From: Thalassocella blandensis
GTDB lineage: Bacteria; Pseudomonadota; Gammaproteobacteria; Pseudomonadales; Cellvibrionaceae
NCBI GenBank assembly: GCA_902141825.1
Contig: CABFPG010000007.1
Coordinates: forward strand, 124,001-188,000
Length of the DNA: 64,000 nt
Direction: 5' to 3'
Shown: positions 13,804 through 24,502 of the stretch, piece after piece
How positions within the stretch are numbered: position 1 is the first letter of the stretch
How the letters are laid out: each line of letters begins with the position of its first letter
The notes under the pieces: model-generated
Databases searched by the model: none
The model's input: only the letters and a program-made list of their open reading frames with translations
What the model was told of the DNA's origin: nothing
Translations under genes and position numbers: made by a program

Positions 13804-16188
13804 TTAGAGGGCTTCGCGAATAACAACCCCCAGGGCATCAACTTCCGCACCACCACGTCCTACAAAACCCACAATTTCGGCATTCTCCGGTGCGACAAAA
13901 CTATAGCGTTCACTGCGAACTGTTCCACCTTCCAGCACACGCCCTTTGCTGGTTTCCAAGCGCAGTGAATGCACACGCCGAGAACCCCAGAAGTTTTTCC
14001 CAATGGAGATTTCAAGTTTCTTCACGACTTCGCCGGCTTCAAGAGTCAAACTTTTTTCACTGCCGCCATTACCACCGTGTTTAATGGTCTGACCATTGGT
14101 ATACCGCGTAGATAGCGCATCGATGCGATCGCCGGAACGAAGAGTGAATGTTGTCGGCTGCCAATCAACCGCCAGATAATTCGCATCATCGAATTGTTGA
14201 CCGCCATTGCCACCGTAAAATACCGAGCTAACCAGGCGATACTGCGGCGCTGGAGGCTCAAGTCCATCGTCAGCACATGCGTTGGTATCTTCACTTTCAG
14301 CAGCATCCATCGGGCAGGCGTCCGAATATATTGCGTCATTGATACCAGCCAGGAATGGAACACCGTCGCCATCACTGTCTATCGGTAGCACTGACAGGCG
14401 CATGGTTGCCGCCAAGTGGAAATTGTTATGGACTAAACGGCCTTCATCACCACCGTAGTAGCAACGATAGCGTTCACGGAAGGTGTCGTATACTGCAAGG
14501 CGCGGGCCGTAGGTATGACCGCTGCCGTTTTCAGGATAATGTAAACACAAACGGTAACCCGCCGGCACCCAGGCAAAAGCGTAAACCTGATCCAGTCCAC
14601 GGTATCCACCATCGATATTCAATTCCTGCTCCTGAACTTTAACGCCGTCTGCGGTAGCGCTATAAAACAGACTGTCATCGAGTGGAACGCGCACAATGTT
14701 GTTTTCTGACATGTCATTCCAGGAGTGGAATACATAAAGTGTTTTGTCTTTTACGGTAAAAATATTCCGGTTTGCATCAAACTGCTCCTCGTTCCCCGAT
14801 GCAATTACCACGCGTTGCTCGACGGCGGGATCATTGAGAATATCCGACATGGAGTTGCGATCAGTCCAAGGCAGGATCAAAGCTTTTTTGCCATGGAGTA
14901 CTGCGTCGTCCAGACCCGATTGTGACCATAGATCCACAAGCTCATAGTTGCTCCAGGACAGCTGTTGACGCAGGGCATTTTCTTCAGCCGTAGCAGGATA
15001 GGTAATACTGGGTGAAAACCCTTGCACAGCATAAAGATCCCAGGAGAAGTACTTATCTAGATACTCTTCCACCACCATATCAACCGCTGCGGGATCATGG
15101 CTGTTGTTCAGCATAAAGTATAAGGTTGAGATATATTCGCTGACAGCGGCGACAGAAATAGCACCGACGGCATAACCTGAAGCATAGCGCTTGCCGTTAT
15201 TTTCAAAATACATCGGTACTTGCTGACCTTCGTATTCTGTCCACTGTGGAATGTCGGCCACATTCAAAGCGTCCCCTTGCGAACGGTAAAGAATTGGTGG
15301 CACATGGGAAAAGGCTCCCATTGAGGGTTCAATATCCGGATGGATGGAATGCAAAAGATCTTTCACGCCCACCACATGACCGTTGGCGTTGTTAAATCGA
15401 CCGTAAAACAGTGATCCGCGAACGACGCGGTTGGTTTCGGGGTCCAGAATGATCAACGGATCATGAGAATAACTATCTTCAATAGCATGAAATGCTGCGC
15501 CAGTGAGAATTCGTACCCAGGGTACGTTGTGCCACAGGCCATTTTCATTTTGCTCAGCATCGTGGTGCCACATATTGCTGGAAGCAACAAACCAGTTGTC
15601 ATAGGGCATTTCTTGCGAGCGACTTAGTAACAACGCGCTGGATTCAAATAGCGAAGAGCGAATGTATTCGCGAAACTTCTCCAGACCCAGCTGTTGATTC
15701 CCACCAAAAACATTGTGAAATTGAGAGAGCTGACCGTGAGACAGCGGCGCAATACGATATACATCCAGCTCAACCTGATCGCGGTATTTCACGATGACAA
15801 CATCTTGTTTATTGGCATCCAGGCCGGTTAATTCACGTAAATCGGGATAGCGAGCCCCGAGTAAAATTCCTGCTAAGGGCGCCTGCTCAATATTACTGAC
15901 AAAATCATTGGCAGAAGGTGAAAACACTAAATCACTGCACTGGTTGTAATTGCTGTTCAACAGACCCGACAACGGCGCTTCGCGCAGCGGCGAAGTGTTT
16001 GGGTAGGCTTCACAGAAGTGTGTCCAGGCTTCAGAGGTATTGTTTTCATGCGCAGCGGGAAAATCCGTGACAAAAGGGCTAATGCCTTTGTAACTGATTT
16101 TATATGCAAAGGTATTGACGCTGACAGCGCACGCAAACGTAAAGAACGCGCGCGCAGCAACGCGAGGGAGCGAGTGAGTTATTGACAT
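13804..16188 (-). CDS. Secreted zinc-phospholipase-C-like protein with C-terminal jacalin lectin domain
   Basis: The product is 794 residues. It begins with a signal peptide (about 1-28). The large helical region contains W-H-H-D at 207-210 and H234-A-I-E-D238-S-Y-S-H242, the His/Asp spacing used by zinc-dependent phospholipase C and S1/P1-like enzymes. A Ca-binding-like DSDGDG stretch lies near 600. The C-terminus (about 665-794) is a jacalin-type beta-prism with two GGNGG turns, expected to bind sugars. It is probably secreted and acts on membrane lipids or another phosphoester at a glycan-coated surface. The catalytic assignment is moderate; the lectin assignment is firmer. The ribosome site AGGAC precedes the ATG. 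A second, independently built PLC-like protein lies at 37201-39522. Confidence 0.75.
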   Translation of the reverse strand: MSITHSLPRVAARAFFTFACAVSVNTFAYKISYKGISPFVTDFPAAHENNTSEAWTHFCEAYPNTSPLREAPLSGLLNSNYNQCSDLVFSPSANDFVSNIEQAPLAGILLGARYPDLRELTGLDANKQDVVIVKYRDQVELDVYRIAPLSHGQLSQFHNVFGGNQQLGLEKFREYIRSSLFESSALLLSRSQEMPYDNWFVASSNMWHHDAEQNENGLWHNVPWVRILTGAAFHAIEDSYSHDPLIILDPETNRVVRGSLFYGRFNNANGHVVGVKDLLHSIHPDIEPSMGAFSHVPPILYRSQGDALNVADIPQWTEYEGQQVPMYFENNGKRYASGYAVGAISVAAVSEYISTLYFMLNNSHDPAAVDMVVEEYLDKYFSWDLYAVQGFSPSITYPATAEENALRQQLSWSNYELVDLWSQSGLDDAVLHGKKALILPWTDRNSMSDILNDPAVEQRVVIASGNEEQFDANRNIFTVKDKTLYVFHSWNDMSENNIVRVPLDDSLFYSATADGVKVQEQELNIDGGYRGLDQVYAFAWVPAGYRLCLHYPENGSGHTYGPRLAVYDTFRERYRCYYGGDEGRLVHNNFHLAATMRLSVLPIDSDGDGVPFLAGINDAIYSDACPMDAAESEDTNACADDGLEPPAPQYRLVSSVFYGGNGGQQFDDANYLAVDWQPTTFTLRSGDRIDALSTRYTNGQTIKHGGNGGSEKSLTLEAGEVVKKLEISIGKNFWGSRRVHSLRLETSKGRVLEGGTVRSERYSFVAPENAEIVGFVGRGGAEVDALGVVIREAL

Positions 16189-16897
16189 AGTAAGTCCTAT
16201 TCTTGAGCGAGACTATTTCAATGCGGTGAATGGAGAGCTGCCGCATTAAATTGACGATGCCCCGCAAGCCAGGTATGAAGTTTTATAAAAGTTTTGGTTT
16301 TTTAAAGGGCTTGCATGCTAGTGGACTAACGTAACAGTTGTATTACGAAGCCGAAGGGGCATGAAATTCAAACGAGTTTTTCTCTGCCTTCCTCACTGGG
16401 AAAACGTATACGTTTTTCATGATGCCAAATTGGAAAATTAATTTTGCACAATCAGAATAATTGGTTAATTTGCGTCGCGACTTACTACCATCGTGACTTA
16501 CTATTATCGTGACTTGCTACCATCGTGACTTGCTATCATCGCGATAGGCTTCTACGCAATGCCCAAATCTCACTAGTATTGCAAATTGCAAGATGTCCGT
16601 TTCTGGCTTTTACCGCTGGAACGCTCCTCTACGTTCCGTGTTAGTAACAAAACCATAGCGATATGTGTGCGTTTATACCGTGGCTTCCGGAATTTTCGCC
16701 TGCTAGGCAAGCCACGACGCTCGAAATTATTAATCTCTTGCTTTTTACGCCATTTTGATTGGATCTAAAGCGTTTGCTTGGATTCTTCTGTGACTATACT
16801 CAGTAATGTCACTCACACTTAAGGCCATTAATTCACAGCTTGCCAGCAAGACTGTGCGCGTCATTTCTCTGGAGATTTAACACAGCGAGTTTGCAAT
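16189..16897. other. Intergenic region with a four-copy tandem repeat
   Basis: About 700 bases between divergent genes, so both promoters should be here. No coding frame is supportable. The notable feature is the 4 x 16 bp array at 16479-16542. An AT-rich zone (16380-16470) precedes the array. Confidence 0.55.
16479..16542. repeat. Tandem repeat, 4 x 16 bp
   Basis: Four head-to-tail units of consensus GACTTRCTAYYATCGY at 16479-16494, 16495-16510, 16511-16526 and 16527-16542. They differ at only a few positions. Units 1-2 have ACTTA and units 3-4 have ACTTG, which suggests stepwise duplication. It is non-coding and lies about 360 bases upstream of the EAL-HDOD gene. Confidence 0.9.
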
Positions 16898-18121
16898 TTG
16901 AATTCAGCCACACCGCCATTTGATAATATTCTGCTAGCCAGTCAAGGCATTTATGATCGTCAACGTCGCTTGTTTGGCACCGAATTATTATTTCGCAACG
17001 AACACGGCCACAGCGCAATGGATGTTGGAGAAAGTACAGCAACCAGTGAGGTGTTGATCAACCACTGTTCGAGCATTACGCACGAAATCGAACACCTGAA
17101 TCGTCCTGCTTTCGTCAATGTAACTGCGGACTTTCTTCTGTCAGAAGCTTTCTTACCGGTCGACCCCACGTTTATTGTGATTGAACTGGTTGAGCGGATT
17201 GATGTTAATTCTAAGGTTATCAATGCCGTTAAAGCCTGGAAAAACCATGGCTTTCGGTTCGCGCTGGATGATTTTGAATTCGACTCCAGCTGGGACCCAC
17301 TGGTGGAAATGGCCGATATTGTCAAAATTGATGTACTGGATCAGGACTTCGAGGATATCTATCAGCGCAAAACCTACCTGCATGATCGTTTTGATTGCCG
17401 TTGGCTGGCTGAGCGCGTGGAAACAGAAGAAGAATTCAATATCTATCACCAGCAGGGTTTCGACTTGTTCCAGGGTTACTTCCTGGGTAAACCCAAGTCC
17501 ATCACCGGCAAAACGATTCGCCCGGAGCAAGCTTCAGCCGCTGAAATATTACGAGTAACCAATACTGATGCGGATATTGATGAAATCGCCAAAGTCGTAG
17601 GACGCGACCCAGCACTCTCACTGCAAATATTAAAAATTATTAACAGCTCACTCTATTCACTACCTCGTGAGGTCGACAGTATCAAACAGGCCGTAGTATT
17701 TCTTGGCATAGATCAGCTGAGGAAGTGGGCAGTGGTTATTTCCCTGTTAAAAGCCAGTCGCACCAGTATCGAAGCACATCGTCTTGTCTTAAACCGCGCG
17801 AAGTTCTGCGAACTTTACAGTCGTGCTTCCGGGGAAAATAATCCGGATCGCGCATTCATTGTCGGCCTATTGTCCGGGATTCAAATTTTGTTAAACGTCG
17901 ACACCCTTATGTTTTTGGATAAGATCAGCGTTTCTGAGGAAATACGTGCAGCGGTACTCAATCGCGATGGTGCGCTGGGCAAAATGTTATCTCTTGCGCT
18001 AAACCTGGAACGTATCATAAACATGCGTGCGGATACCTTACAACAAAACAGCCGCGCAATATTAGACAGCTATCACCAGGCTTTCCACTGGACAGAGGAA
18101 ATTTTACGCAGTCTCAAATAA
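16898..18121 (+). CDS. EAL-HDOD (YuxH-type) signalling protein
   Basis: The product is 407 residues. The N-terminal half (about 8-200) is an EAL fold of the YuxH type beginning ILLASQGIYDRQRRLFGTELLFRN; the EAL signature is replaced by T-E-L-L and several metal ligands of active phosphodiesterases are not present, so cyclic di-GMP hydrolysis is unlikely. The C-terminal half (about 205-395) is an HDOD domain (DPALSLQILKIINSS and FLGIDQLRKW). Such proteins act as scaffolds in motility or second-messenger signalling. Start: the frame is closed by a stop at 16829 and contains no ATG or GTG before the domain starts, so TTG at 16898 is the only reasonable start. No strong ribosome site is adjacent; GGAG lies 24 bases upstream. 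Confidence 0.87.
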   Translation: MNSATPPFDNILLASQGIYDRQRRLFGTELLFRNEHGHSAMDVGESTATSEVLINHCSSITHEIEHLNRPAFVNVTADFLLSEAFLPVDPTFIVIELVERIDVNSKVINAVKAWKNHGFRFALDDFEFDSSWDPLVEMADIVKIDVLDQDFEDIYQRKTYLHDRFDCRWLAERVETEEEFNIYHQQGFDLFQGYFLGKPKSITGKTIRPEQASAAEILRVTNTDADIDEIAKVVGRDPALSLQILKIINSSLYSLPREVDSIKQAVVFLGIDQLRKWAVVISLLKASRTSIEAHRLVLNRAKFCELYSRASGENNPDRAFIVGLLSGIQILLNVDTLMFLDKISVSEEIRAAVLNRDGALGKMLSLALNLERIINMRADTLQQNSRAILDSYHQAFHWTEEILRSLK

Positions 18122-18348
18122 CGTCTCTTACGACAAATCTTTCCGCGTACTCCCTATTTACAATATGTATTGAGCAGTATAGTTGTGAAAGTTCGAATAT
18201 CGCCGTAATCAAAGGCTTTTTTCTTACGTTTGAACGTCAGGAGTATTCAATTCGGTATTAACTACTATATCCTTTTAACTCCCCCGATCTTTGCTCATGC
18301 AATCTGCCTACACCAAGACCGGGAATTTCTTCTGCCCAAGGACGTCCT

Positions 18349-19029
18349 ATGAGCTACACCGAACTGCAATTTAAAACCGAAATACTTACCTATGGTCGCC
18401 AGCACTATAATTTGCCGGAACTCACATTTAACCCCTGGGTATCAGGAAACGACAGAGCTAACTACTTGAATGAAACCGGGCCACGTTATCTGGACCCGCA
18501 AAATGGCTCGGTGAAAATTTCCAGTTTAAGCAGCGCCACAGCCTGGCATGTCTACAAAAAATCTTTCGACCAAAATGGTGATATGTATATGGGCCGACTG
18601 CAGGATACAGGCAGGCTCTACAACAGTTTTGGCTTAGGCGGTGCCAACGATTACAACTTAACCCAGGGTAAACCCATTAATGTACAAAAACTAAAGAATT
18701 GGACAGTATTGATTAATGATTGTTGGATGCTTGGTGCTATTCATCGTCAGAAAAATTTTCATCTTGTGACGAAAATAAAAAATACTTCTGATATCTGGAA
18801 TCCTGCCGGCTATTTTATTGTGACCGGTCGCGAATTATATGGATTGATGAGCTTCGGTTACGTACCTGTACGCCCCAAAGTATCCGGCGCTGCGATCACC
18901 TTTGTATGCAGAGACACTCACAAGGCCAGTACAGCAAAACTGCCAAGGTATGCGGCGCTGGCCAATGCGGCTGTCAACAGCTCAACAATCAAAACTAAAA
19001 TTGCACTGTTTGCACAAGGCAGCTATTAA
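18349..19029 (+). CDS. Unrecognised 226-residue protein
   Basis: The frame has good coding character but I do not recognise a family. There is no signal peptide and no membrane helix; the protein is rich in aromatic residues (many Trp, Tyr, Phe) and Asn, and contains one Cys-Trp pair near residue 124 (NDCWMLGAIH). It looks like a soluble globular alpha/beta or beta protein. The ATG follows an AAGGACG stretch that can act as ribosome site. It is isolated by non-coding DNA on both sides (227 and 322 bases) and is therefore probably monocistronic. Proteins of this look occur as contact-dependent or stress-related effectors, but nothing in the sequence proves this. Confidence 0.7.
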   Translation: MSYTELQFKTEILTYGRQHYNLPELTFNPWVSGNDRANYLNETGPRYLDPQNGSVKISSLSSATAWHVYKKSFDQNGDMYMGRLQDTGRLYNSFGLGGANDYNLTQGKPINVQKLKNWTVLINDCWMLGAIHRQKNFHLVTKIKNTSDIWNPAGYFIVTGRELYGLMSFGYVPVRPKVSGAAITFVCRDTHKASTAKLPRYAALANAAVNSSTIKTKIALFAQGSY

Positions 19030-19351
19030 TAAGACTCGATAGATTCTGCTGATGAAGCTTGGATCAATTTCGTTATGTACATTGGACGCTACGCTTAACG
19101 CCTAGCATCCAATGACGCAAGCAATAAAAAGAAAAAAGGATTAAAAGGAAAACTTTACAACTGCTGTTAATCGCGTACCTTTATTTATTCACCAAGGTTT
19201 TAAATTTATCCACAAGCGTTTTGATCAGATAACTTTTTAGAAAACGCCATGAATTACGTTTTAACAACAATCTATTCTCCGCTTATCTGCACTTTCTCGT
19301 TATTTTACAGGTATTTTTTACGGTACATTGGCATGTCCAACTCATGCGACA
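19030..19351. other. Intergenic region between converging genes, with a hairpin
   Basis: About 320 AT-rich bases between the converging 18349 and 19352 genes. An imperfect hairpin lies at 19080-19114: CATTGGACGCTA pairs with TAGCATCCAATG (one G-T type mismatch) around an 11-base loop. It has no T tract, so it may be a Rho-dependent end, a protected 3' end or a repeat. No gene is seen. Confidence 0.5.
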
Positions 19352-20377
19352 CTATTGCGCCTGCAGAGTGAGTTGAATTGTAAGTTCATTGCTGTCTGGT
19401 GTCGCTCCTAATGAGTCGATGTTAGGTAAAAACGGCAACAGTTTTTTTCCTTCGAATGTATAGGTCATCGTTAAGCGATCTTTGGATTGTTCGGTCACCG
19501 CACCAACATGTTGTTGCATAATAAAATCCACATTCCCGGCCGCAATATTTTTCAGATTGTTCAACGTTTCAAGTTTGTGTTGTGTCACTGCGTCGCGTGT
19601 CTCCTGCCCCGCATCTTCATATTCAAAAAGATAGGGATAGTCATTCAAACCATCTTCATTCGGCACAGGGTAGAAAATGAATTTGTGATTCAACCAATCT
19701 CCTCCGCTTTCATCCAAGGTGCTTTTTGTACCGTTTTTACTAACAAAAACCGTTTGTCCCTTCTGGGTATATTCAAACCCCAGCACCATGTCTAATTCAT
19801 ACCCCGCGCCAAAAAGTGACGGGACCAATTGCTCTACATCCAACTTTTCAACCTTGGCTTCTCCGGTAATATCTTTTTCCATCGAGATATAATCCACCGC
19901 CAAGGGAGAATCTACACTGTGATGTAGCTGATACGCTAATGTGCCGGAAACTTTTGGCTCTTCCTCCGAAAAATACGGACTGGAAGAAAGAAATTCAAAG
20001 CGCGTTTCTTCTGAACCATCCGGCATAATGATAGAGAGGTCTTCCATCACCCAGACATTTTGTTCAGCGCTGGCCTGTAATTCGTAATGCCAATTGATCT
20101 TTGTTTTTTTCTTGACGCCCCCTGTTTGAGGATTGACTTCTTCATTGACAAAACTGGCACCTTGTTTCAAGGTAAATTGCACCTGTAACATGCCTTTACG
20201 CCAGCCATCCTCAGAGGGATTCGGTGCTTCATCATCATAGCCTTCGTCATAGCTATCCTGGTAAGCCGCGTCGTCTGCATAATCCGTGTCGTCCTGGGGG
20301 GATTCACCGCAACCGGTGAAAGTAAGTACTGATAAAATAGATCCGAAACCAATGCCAAATTTTTGTAAGTTTTTCAT
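19352..20377 (-). CDS. Lipoprotein of unknown function
   Basis: The product is 341 residues. Residues 1-22 are a lipoprotein signal with lipobox L-T-F-T-G and Cys23 as acceptor, then a very acidic, Tyr/Asp-rich linker (about 26-55), then a largely beta-stranded domain. The residues after Cys23 are Gly and Glu, which favours the outer membrane. The pattern of alternating polar/hydrophobic strands and the phrases YELQASAEQNVWV and LTMTYTFEG suggest a lipid- or protein-binding barrel-like fold, but I do not recognise a family. AGGACAG precedes the ATG. No operon partners: both flanks are long non-coding regions. Confidence 0.75.
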   Translation of the reverse strand: MKNLQKFGIGFGSILSVLTFTGCGESPQDDTDYADDAAYQDSYDEGYDDEAPNPSEDGWRKGMLQVQFTLKQGASFVNEEVNPQTGGVKKKTKINWHYELQASAEQNVWVMEDLSIIMPDGSEETRFEFLSSSPYFSEEEPKVSGTLAYQLHHSVDSPLAVDYISMEKDITGEAKVEKLDVEQLVPSLFGAGYELDMVLGFEYTQKGQTVFVSKNGTKSTLDESGGDWLNHKFIFYPVPNEDGLNDYPYLFEYEDAGQETRDAVTQHKLETLNNLKNIAAGNVDFIMQQHVGAVTEQSKDRLTMTYTFEGKKLLPFLPNIDSLGATPDSNELTIQLTLQAQ

Positions 20378-20847
20378 GTTCTGTCCTGTTTTCTCTGATT
20401 TTCATCCACTTCAACGGAAAGTAAAACACAGAAGTCTGCTCTCAAAACACTAACCATGCGTCATTTTTTTAAAACAATGAAAAGCGCTATCAAAATCACA
20501 ATAAAACAAGAGCCATGTAAAGAGCTTTGCTCACTGTGACCGGCGCAACAAATTGCAGTTGATGTTCAATTAGAGGGAAACATCTGTTCAGGTAATGCTA
20601 ATTTTAACGGAACGGATTGTTTAAAGTTCGACGGAGAAGGCGAATAATTCGTTCCCAGCACTATAGCGCAGGAACTTTCCAACACTAAGAAAGCGTTGAT
20701 TCGCGAAGAAGCGCTAAGCTGTCATACGGTTGAAAATCGCTTGAATACGTTCACAGCCCTCTTTGCATAAAAACGCATCGGGAATACCCTACCCACATAG
20801 CGTTAAAAAGAACTGCCGGGCTGAGCATGCAAAGATTTTCAGTATCC
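20378..20847. other. Intergenic region downstream of aroE
   Basis: About 470 bases between the aroE stop and the start of the lipoprotein gene, both on the minus strand. It should contain the lipoprotein promoter at its left end. No gene, strong hairpin or repeat was seen. Confidence 0.4.
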
Positions 20848-21684
20848 CTACTTTTTTAACTGCTCAATTATGGGCGCGATATCTGGCTTTACACCTCGCC
20901 ATAAATAAAAACTTTCCGCTGCCTGCCCCACTAACATGCCAAAGCCATCCGCGAGATGTGTGGCCGTGACGCCCTGATCTTTGGCAAACTGTAAAAACGG
21001 TGTCAGTCCGATGTCGTACACCATGTCATAGACACACGTTTCTGGGGTGAAAGTACTGATTGGGATAGGCGGCAATTCACCGCTTAAGCTGGCGGACGTA
21101 CCATTGATAACAATATCAAAACTGCTGCCTTGCAACGAGTTAAAATCGCAGGCGGTAATTTCACCGTAATCTACAAAGTGCTCCGCCAAAGCCTTCGCTT
21201 TTGCGCTGGTTCGATTTACGATGGTAAGGCTTGCAGGTTCTGTATGAAGCAATGGTAACAGCACACCGCGTACGGCGCCTCCGGCTCCGATAATAAGGAC
21301 CGTTTTATCTTTTAATGTCCATTGCAGACGATGCAACATATCACTGACCAGGCCAACTCCATCAGTGTTGTCGCCAATAATCGTGCCGTCTTCCTGTTTC
21401 GCGAGGGTGTTTACGGCACCAGCAGCACGCGCTCTTGGAGTTAACACTTTGGCGTAGTTGAACGCTTCCTGTTTAAAAGGCACGGTGATATTAAGCCCCA
21501 TGCCGCCTTCGGCAAAAAATGCATCCGTGACGCTGCTAAACGCTTCGGGTTCAACCAGTTTTTTGCTGTACTCTATATTCTGCTGCGTTTGTCTGGCAAA
21601 CGCCTGATGAATCTCTGGTGATTTTGAGTGTGCAATGGGATTGCCAAAAACGGCATAGCGAGCCGGCGCATCAGAGCTTGTCAT
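20848..21684 (-). CDS. aroE: Shikimate dehydrogenase
   Basis: The product is 278 residues, normal length. It reduces 3-dehydroshikimate to shikimate with NADPH in aromatic amino acid synthesis. Visible landmarks are the substrate motif NPIAHSKSP (14-22), catalytic Lys71 (NITVPFK) and Asp108 (GDNTDGVG), and the dinucleotide-binding GAGGAVRG followed by the NRT motif that recognises the NADP phosphate. It is the last gene of a compact minus-strand cluster dprA-tsaC-hemF-aroE, with 7 bases between hemF and aroE, so cotranscription is likely. This gene order is conserved in pseudomonads and relatives. Confidence 0.97.
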   Translation of the reverse strand: MTSSDAPARYAVFGNPIAHSKSPEIHQAFARQTQQNIEYSKKLVEPEAFSSVTDAFFAEGGMGLNITVPFKQEAFNYAKVLTPRARAAGAVNTLAKQEDGTIIGDNTDGVGLVSDMLHRLQWTLKDKTVLIIGAGGAVRGVLLPLLHTEPASLTIVNRTSAKAKALAEHFVDYGEITACDFNSLQGSSFDIVINGTSASLSGELPPIPISTFTPETCVYDMVYDIGLTPFLQFAKDQGVTATHLADGFGMLVGQAAESFYLWRGVKPDIAPIIEQLKK

Positions 21685-21691
21685 TGTTATC

Positions 21692-22648
<957 letters not shown>

Positions 22649-22664
22649 CTATAAATAGACAACA

Positions 22665-23288
22665 TCAGGTTCCGGCACGGATCAACTGGCCAGAATCCAG
22701 ATCTCGAATTTCTGATGGCCGACGTTCGGAGCCGACACATCCCGGCGAGAATAACACGTTCACTTCTGATTTACCGGCGACTACCGCGGACGAAGCGCAA
22801 CTGGCATGCAGCAGTGAACGCTGAGAAAAGTAGCGTCGTGCCATGGTGGAGGTTGTGGCTGGAAGCTTCCCTTGAGGATTGGCACTGGTGGACACAATAG
22901 GTCCGCCCACAGCATTACATAGCGCTTGCACAACCGGATGCGCTGACACGCGTACCGCAATAGTTGCGTGCCTGCCCGATACCATTGCCGGGATTCGATG
23001 ATGATGTGGAATTAGCCAGGTAAAAGGCCCCGGCCAGCTATTTAACAATGTCTGCCGCTTTTCCGGGCTGAGTCCTTCCAGTAAAAATTCAATCTGCGCC
23101 ACGTTGCCCGCGATCAGAATCAGCCCCTTTTCAACCGGGCGAGTTTTCAGGCAGAGAATATCGGCGACGGCCTGCTCATCGAAAGGATCACAACCCAGGC
23201 CCCAGACGGCTTCAGTTGGATAAGCTATCACGCCACCAAGTTGTACATGTTCGGCGCAAAGTTTAATGCGTGGGTGCTGCTGCCACAT
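22665..23288 (-). CDS. tsaC: Threonylcarbamoyl-AMP synthase
   Basis: The product is 207 residues and belongs to the YrdC/TsaC family, short form without the Sua5 domain. It makes threonylcarbamoyl-AMP from threonine, bicarbonate and ATP, the first step of the t6A modification of tRNAs reading ANN codons. Motifs: GGVIAYPTEAVWGLGCDP with the KxR-like tract KTRPVEKGLILIAG, PGPFTWLIP and the conserved SANPQG stretch. It lies 74 bases downstream of dprA and 52 bases upstream of hemF. This neighbourhood is typical for pseudomonads and Cellvibrio relatives. Confidence 0.95.
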   Translation of the reverse strand: MWQQHPRIKLCAEHVQLGGVIAYPTEAVWGLGCDPFDEQAVADILCLKTRPVEKGLILIAGNVAQIEFLLEGLSPEKRQTLLNSWPGPFTWLIPHHHRIPAMVSGRHATIAVRVSAHPVVQALCNAVGGPIVSTSANPQGKLPATTSTMARRYFSQRSLLHASCASSAVVAGKSEVNVLFSPGCVGSERRPSEIRDLDSGQLIRAGT

Positions 23289-23362
23289 AGGTGTTGAATG
23301 TATTCGCTAAAGGGGCAGCAACGTTACGTCAAAATAGGAGTATTGGCAAATGGCATGCGCTG

Positions 23363-24502
23363 TCATTCAATGGCTCGAATATAGCCATTGCCACTTTGCG
23401 ACACAGCATTTTTTAGTTCTAATGAGATCAGACAAGACATCAACTCACCCGGGCTAATCGCAATACGCTGTGCCAGCGTGTCGATATCACTGGGACTGAA
23501 ATCCACAACCTCCAGAACCTTTTGTTCCATCTCACTCAATGCAATGCCGCTGAGGGCTGGCGCCTGCTCTGTGTTGACGTTCATTTCCAGCTGTTGCTGG
23601 CTATGGGCAATGAATCCCTGCAGTTCCTGGTAAATATCCGAAGCACTTTCCACCAGGGTTGCCCCCTGTTTTATCAGTTCATGACAGCCACGACTCATGG
23701 GGTTTTGAATGGCTCCGGGAATGGCAAACACCTCTCGGTTTTGTTCCAGGGCAAACTTGGCACTGATCAGCGAGCCACTTTTGAGCGCGGCTTCAACCAC
23801 CAGTGTGCCATAACTTAAGCCGCTGACGATTCGATTGCGTTGCGGAAAATTTTGCGGCGTTGGCGTAGTACCAAGTGGGAATTCACTAACCAGCGTGCCG
23901 CCATTTTGCAAAATTTCTTCCGCCAATTTTGCGTTTCGTCGTGGATAAACCTGGTCAATTCCCGTACCCATGACCGCGATGGTCTTGCCATTTGCTTTTA
24001 GTGCGCCAACATGAGCCGCAGCATCCACACCCAAGGCTAGTCCACTGGTAACAGCAAAACCGTGAAGCGCCAGCTCTTGACTGAATACGGAGGCATTGGT
24101 TTTACCCGAAGGTGTCGGCTTGCGGCTGCCCACCACCGCAATTTGCGGCAATGACAAGTTCGACACATCTCCTTTCACATACAGAACCGGCGGAGGGCGA
24201 TTAATTTCTTTTAACAGTGCAGGATAAGCCTCATCACGTGAACAAAGTACGCTTACCTGGTGATGGGCACACCAGTCCAGGCATCGGTTGGCGCGCTCCA
24301 TTTTCTGATTCAGCCACTGTTTGCTGGAAAACTGCTGCAGCTCGGTGGTGCTCACGTCGGTGAGTATGGCATTGAGAATATTGACAGGCTGGGAATAGAC
24401 GGCTTCCAGACTTTCGAGCTGTTCAAGCAAGCGCCAATAGGCCGCAGGGCCGATGCCACTGACAGACGATAAGATAATGGTGTGAAGTAGATGGGAGTTC
24501 AT
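23363..24502 (-). CDS. dprA: DNA-processing protein DprA (Smf)
   Basis: The product is 379 residues. It binds incoming single-stranded DNA and loads RecA during natural transformation. The Rossmann-like core is at about 105-315 with GSRKPTPSG, GTGIDQVYPRRN, SEFPLGTTPTPQNFPQRNRIVSGLS and the downstream EQNREVFAIPG. The N-terminal SAM-like region and the C-terminal winged helix (about 320-379, DML1 type) are both present, so this is the long form. It is the first gene of the dprA-tsaC-hemF-aroE cluster; the LysM gene upstream is 162 bases away. Confidence 0.96.
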   Translation of the reverse strand: MNSHLLHTIILSSVSGIGPAAYWRLLEQLESLEAVYSQPVNILNAILTDVSTTELQQFSSKQWLNQKMERANRCLDWCAHHQVSVLCSRDEAYPALLKEINRPPPVLYVKGDVSNLSLPQIAVVGSRKPTPSGKTNASVFSQELALHGFAVTSGLALGVDAAAHVGALKANGKTIAVMGTGIDQVYPRRNAKLAEEILQNGGTLVSEFPLGTTPTPQNFPQRNRIVSGLSYGTLVVEAALKSGSLISAKFALEQNREVFAIPGAIQNPMSRGCHELIKQGATLVESASDIYQELQGFIAHSQQQLEMNVNTEQAPALSGIALSEMEQKVLEVVDFSPSDIDTLAQRIAISPGELMSCLISLELKNAVSQSGNGYIRAIE

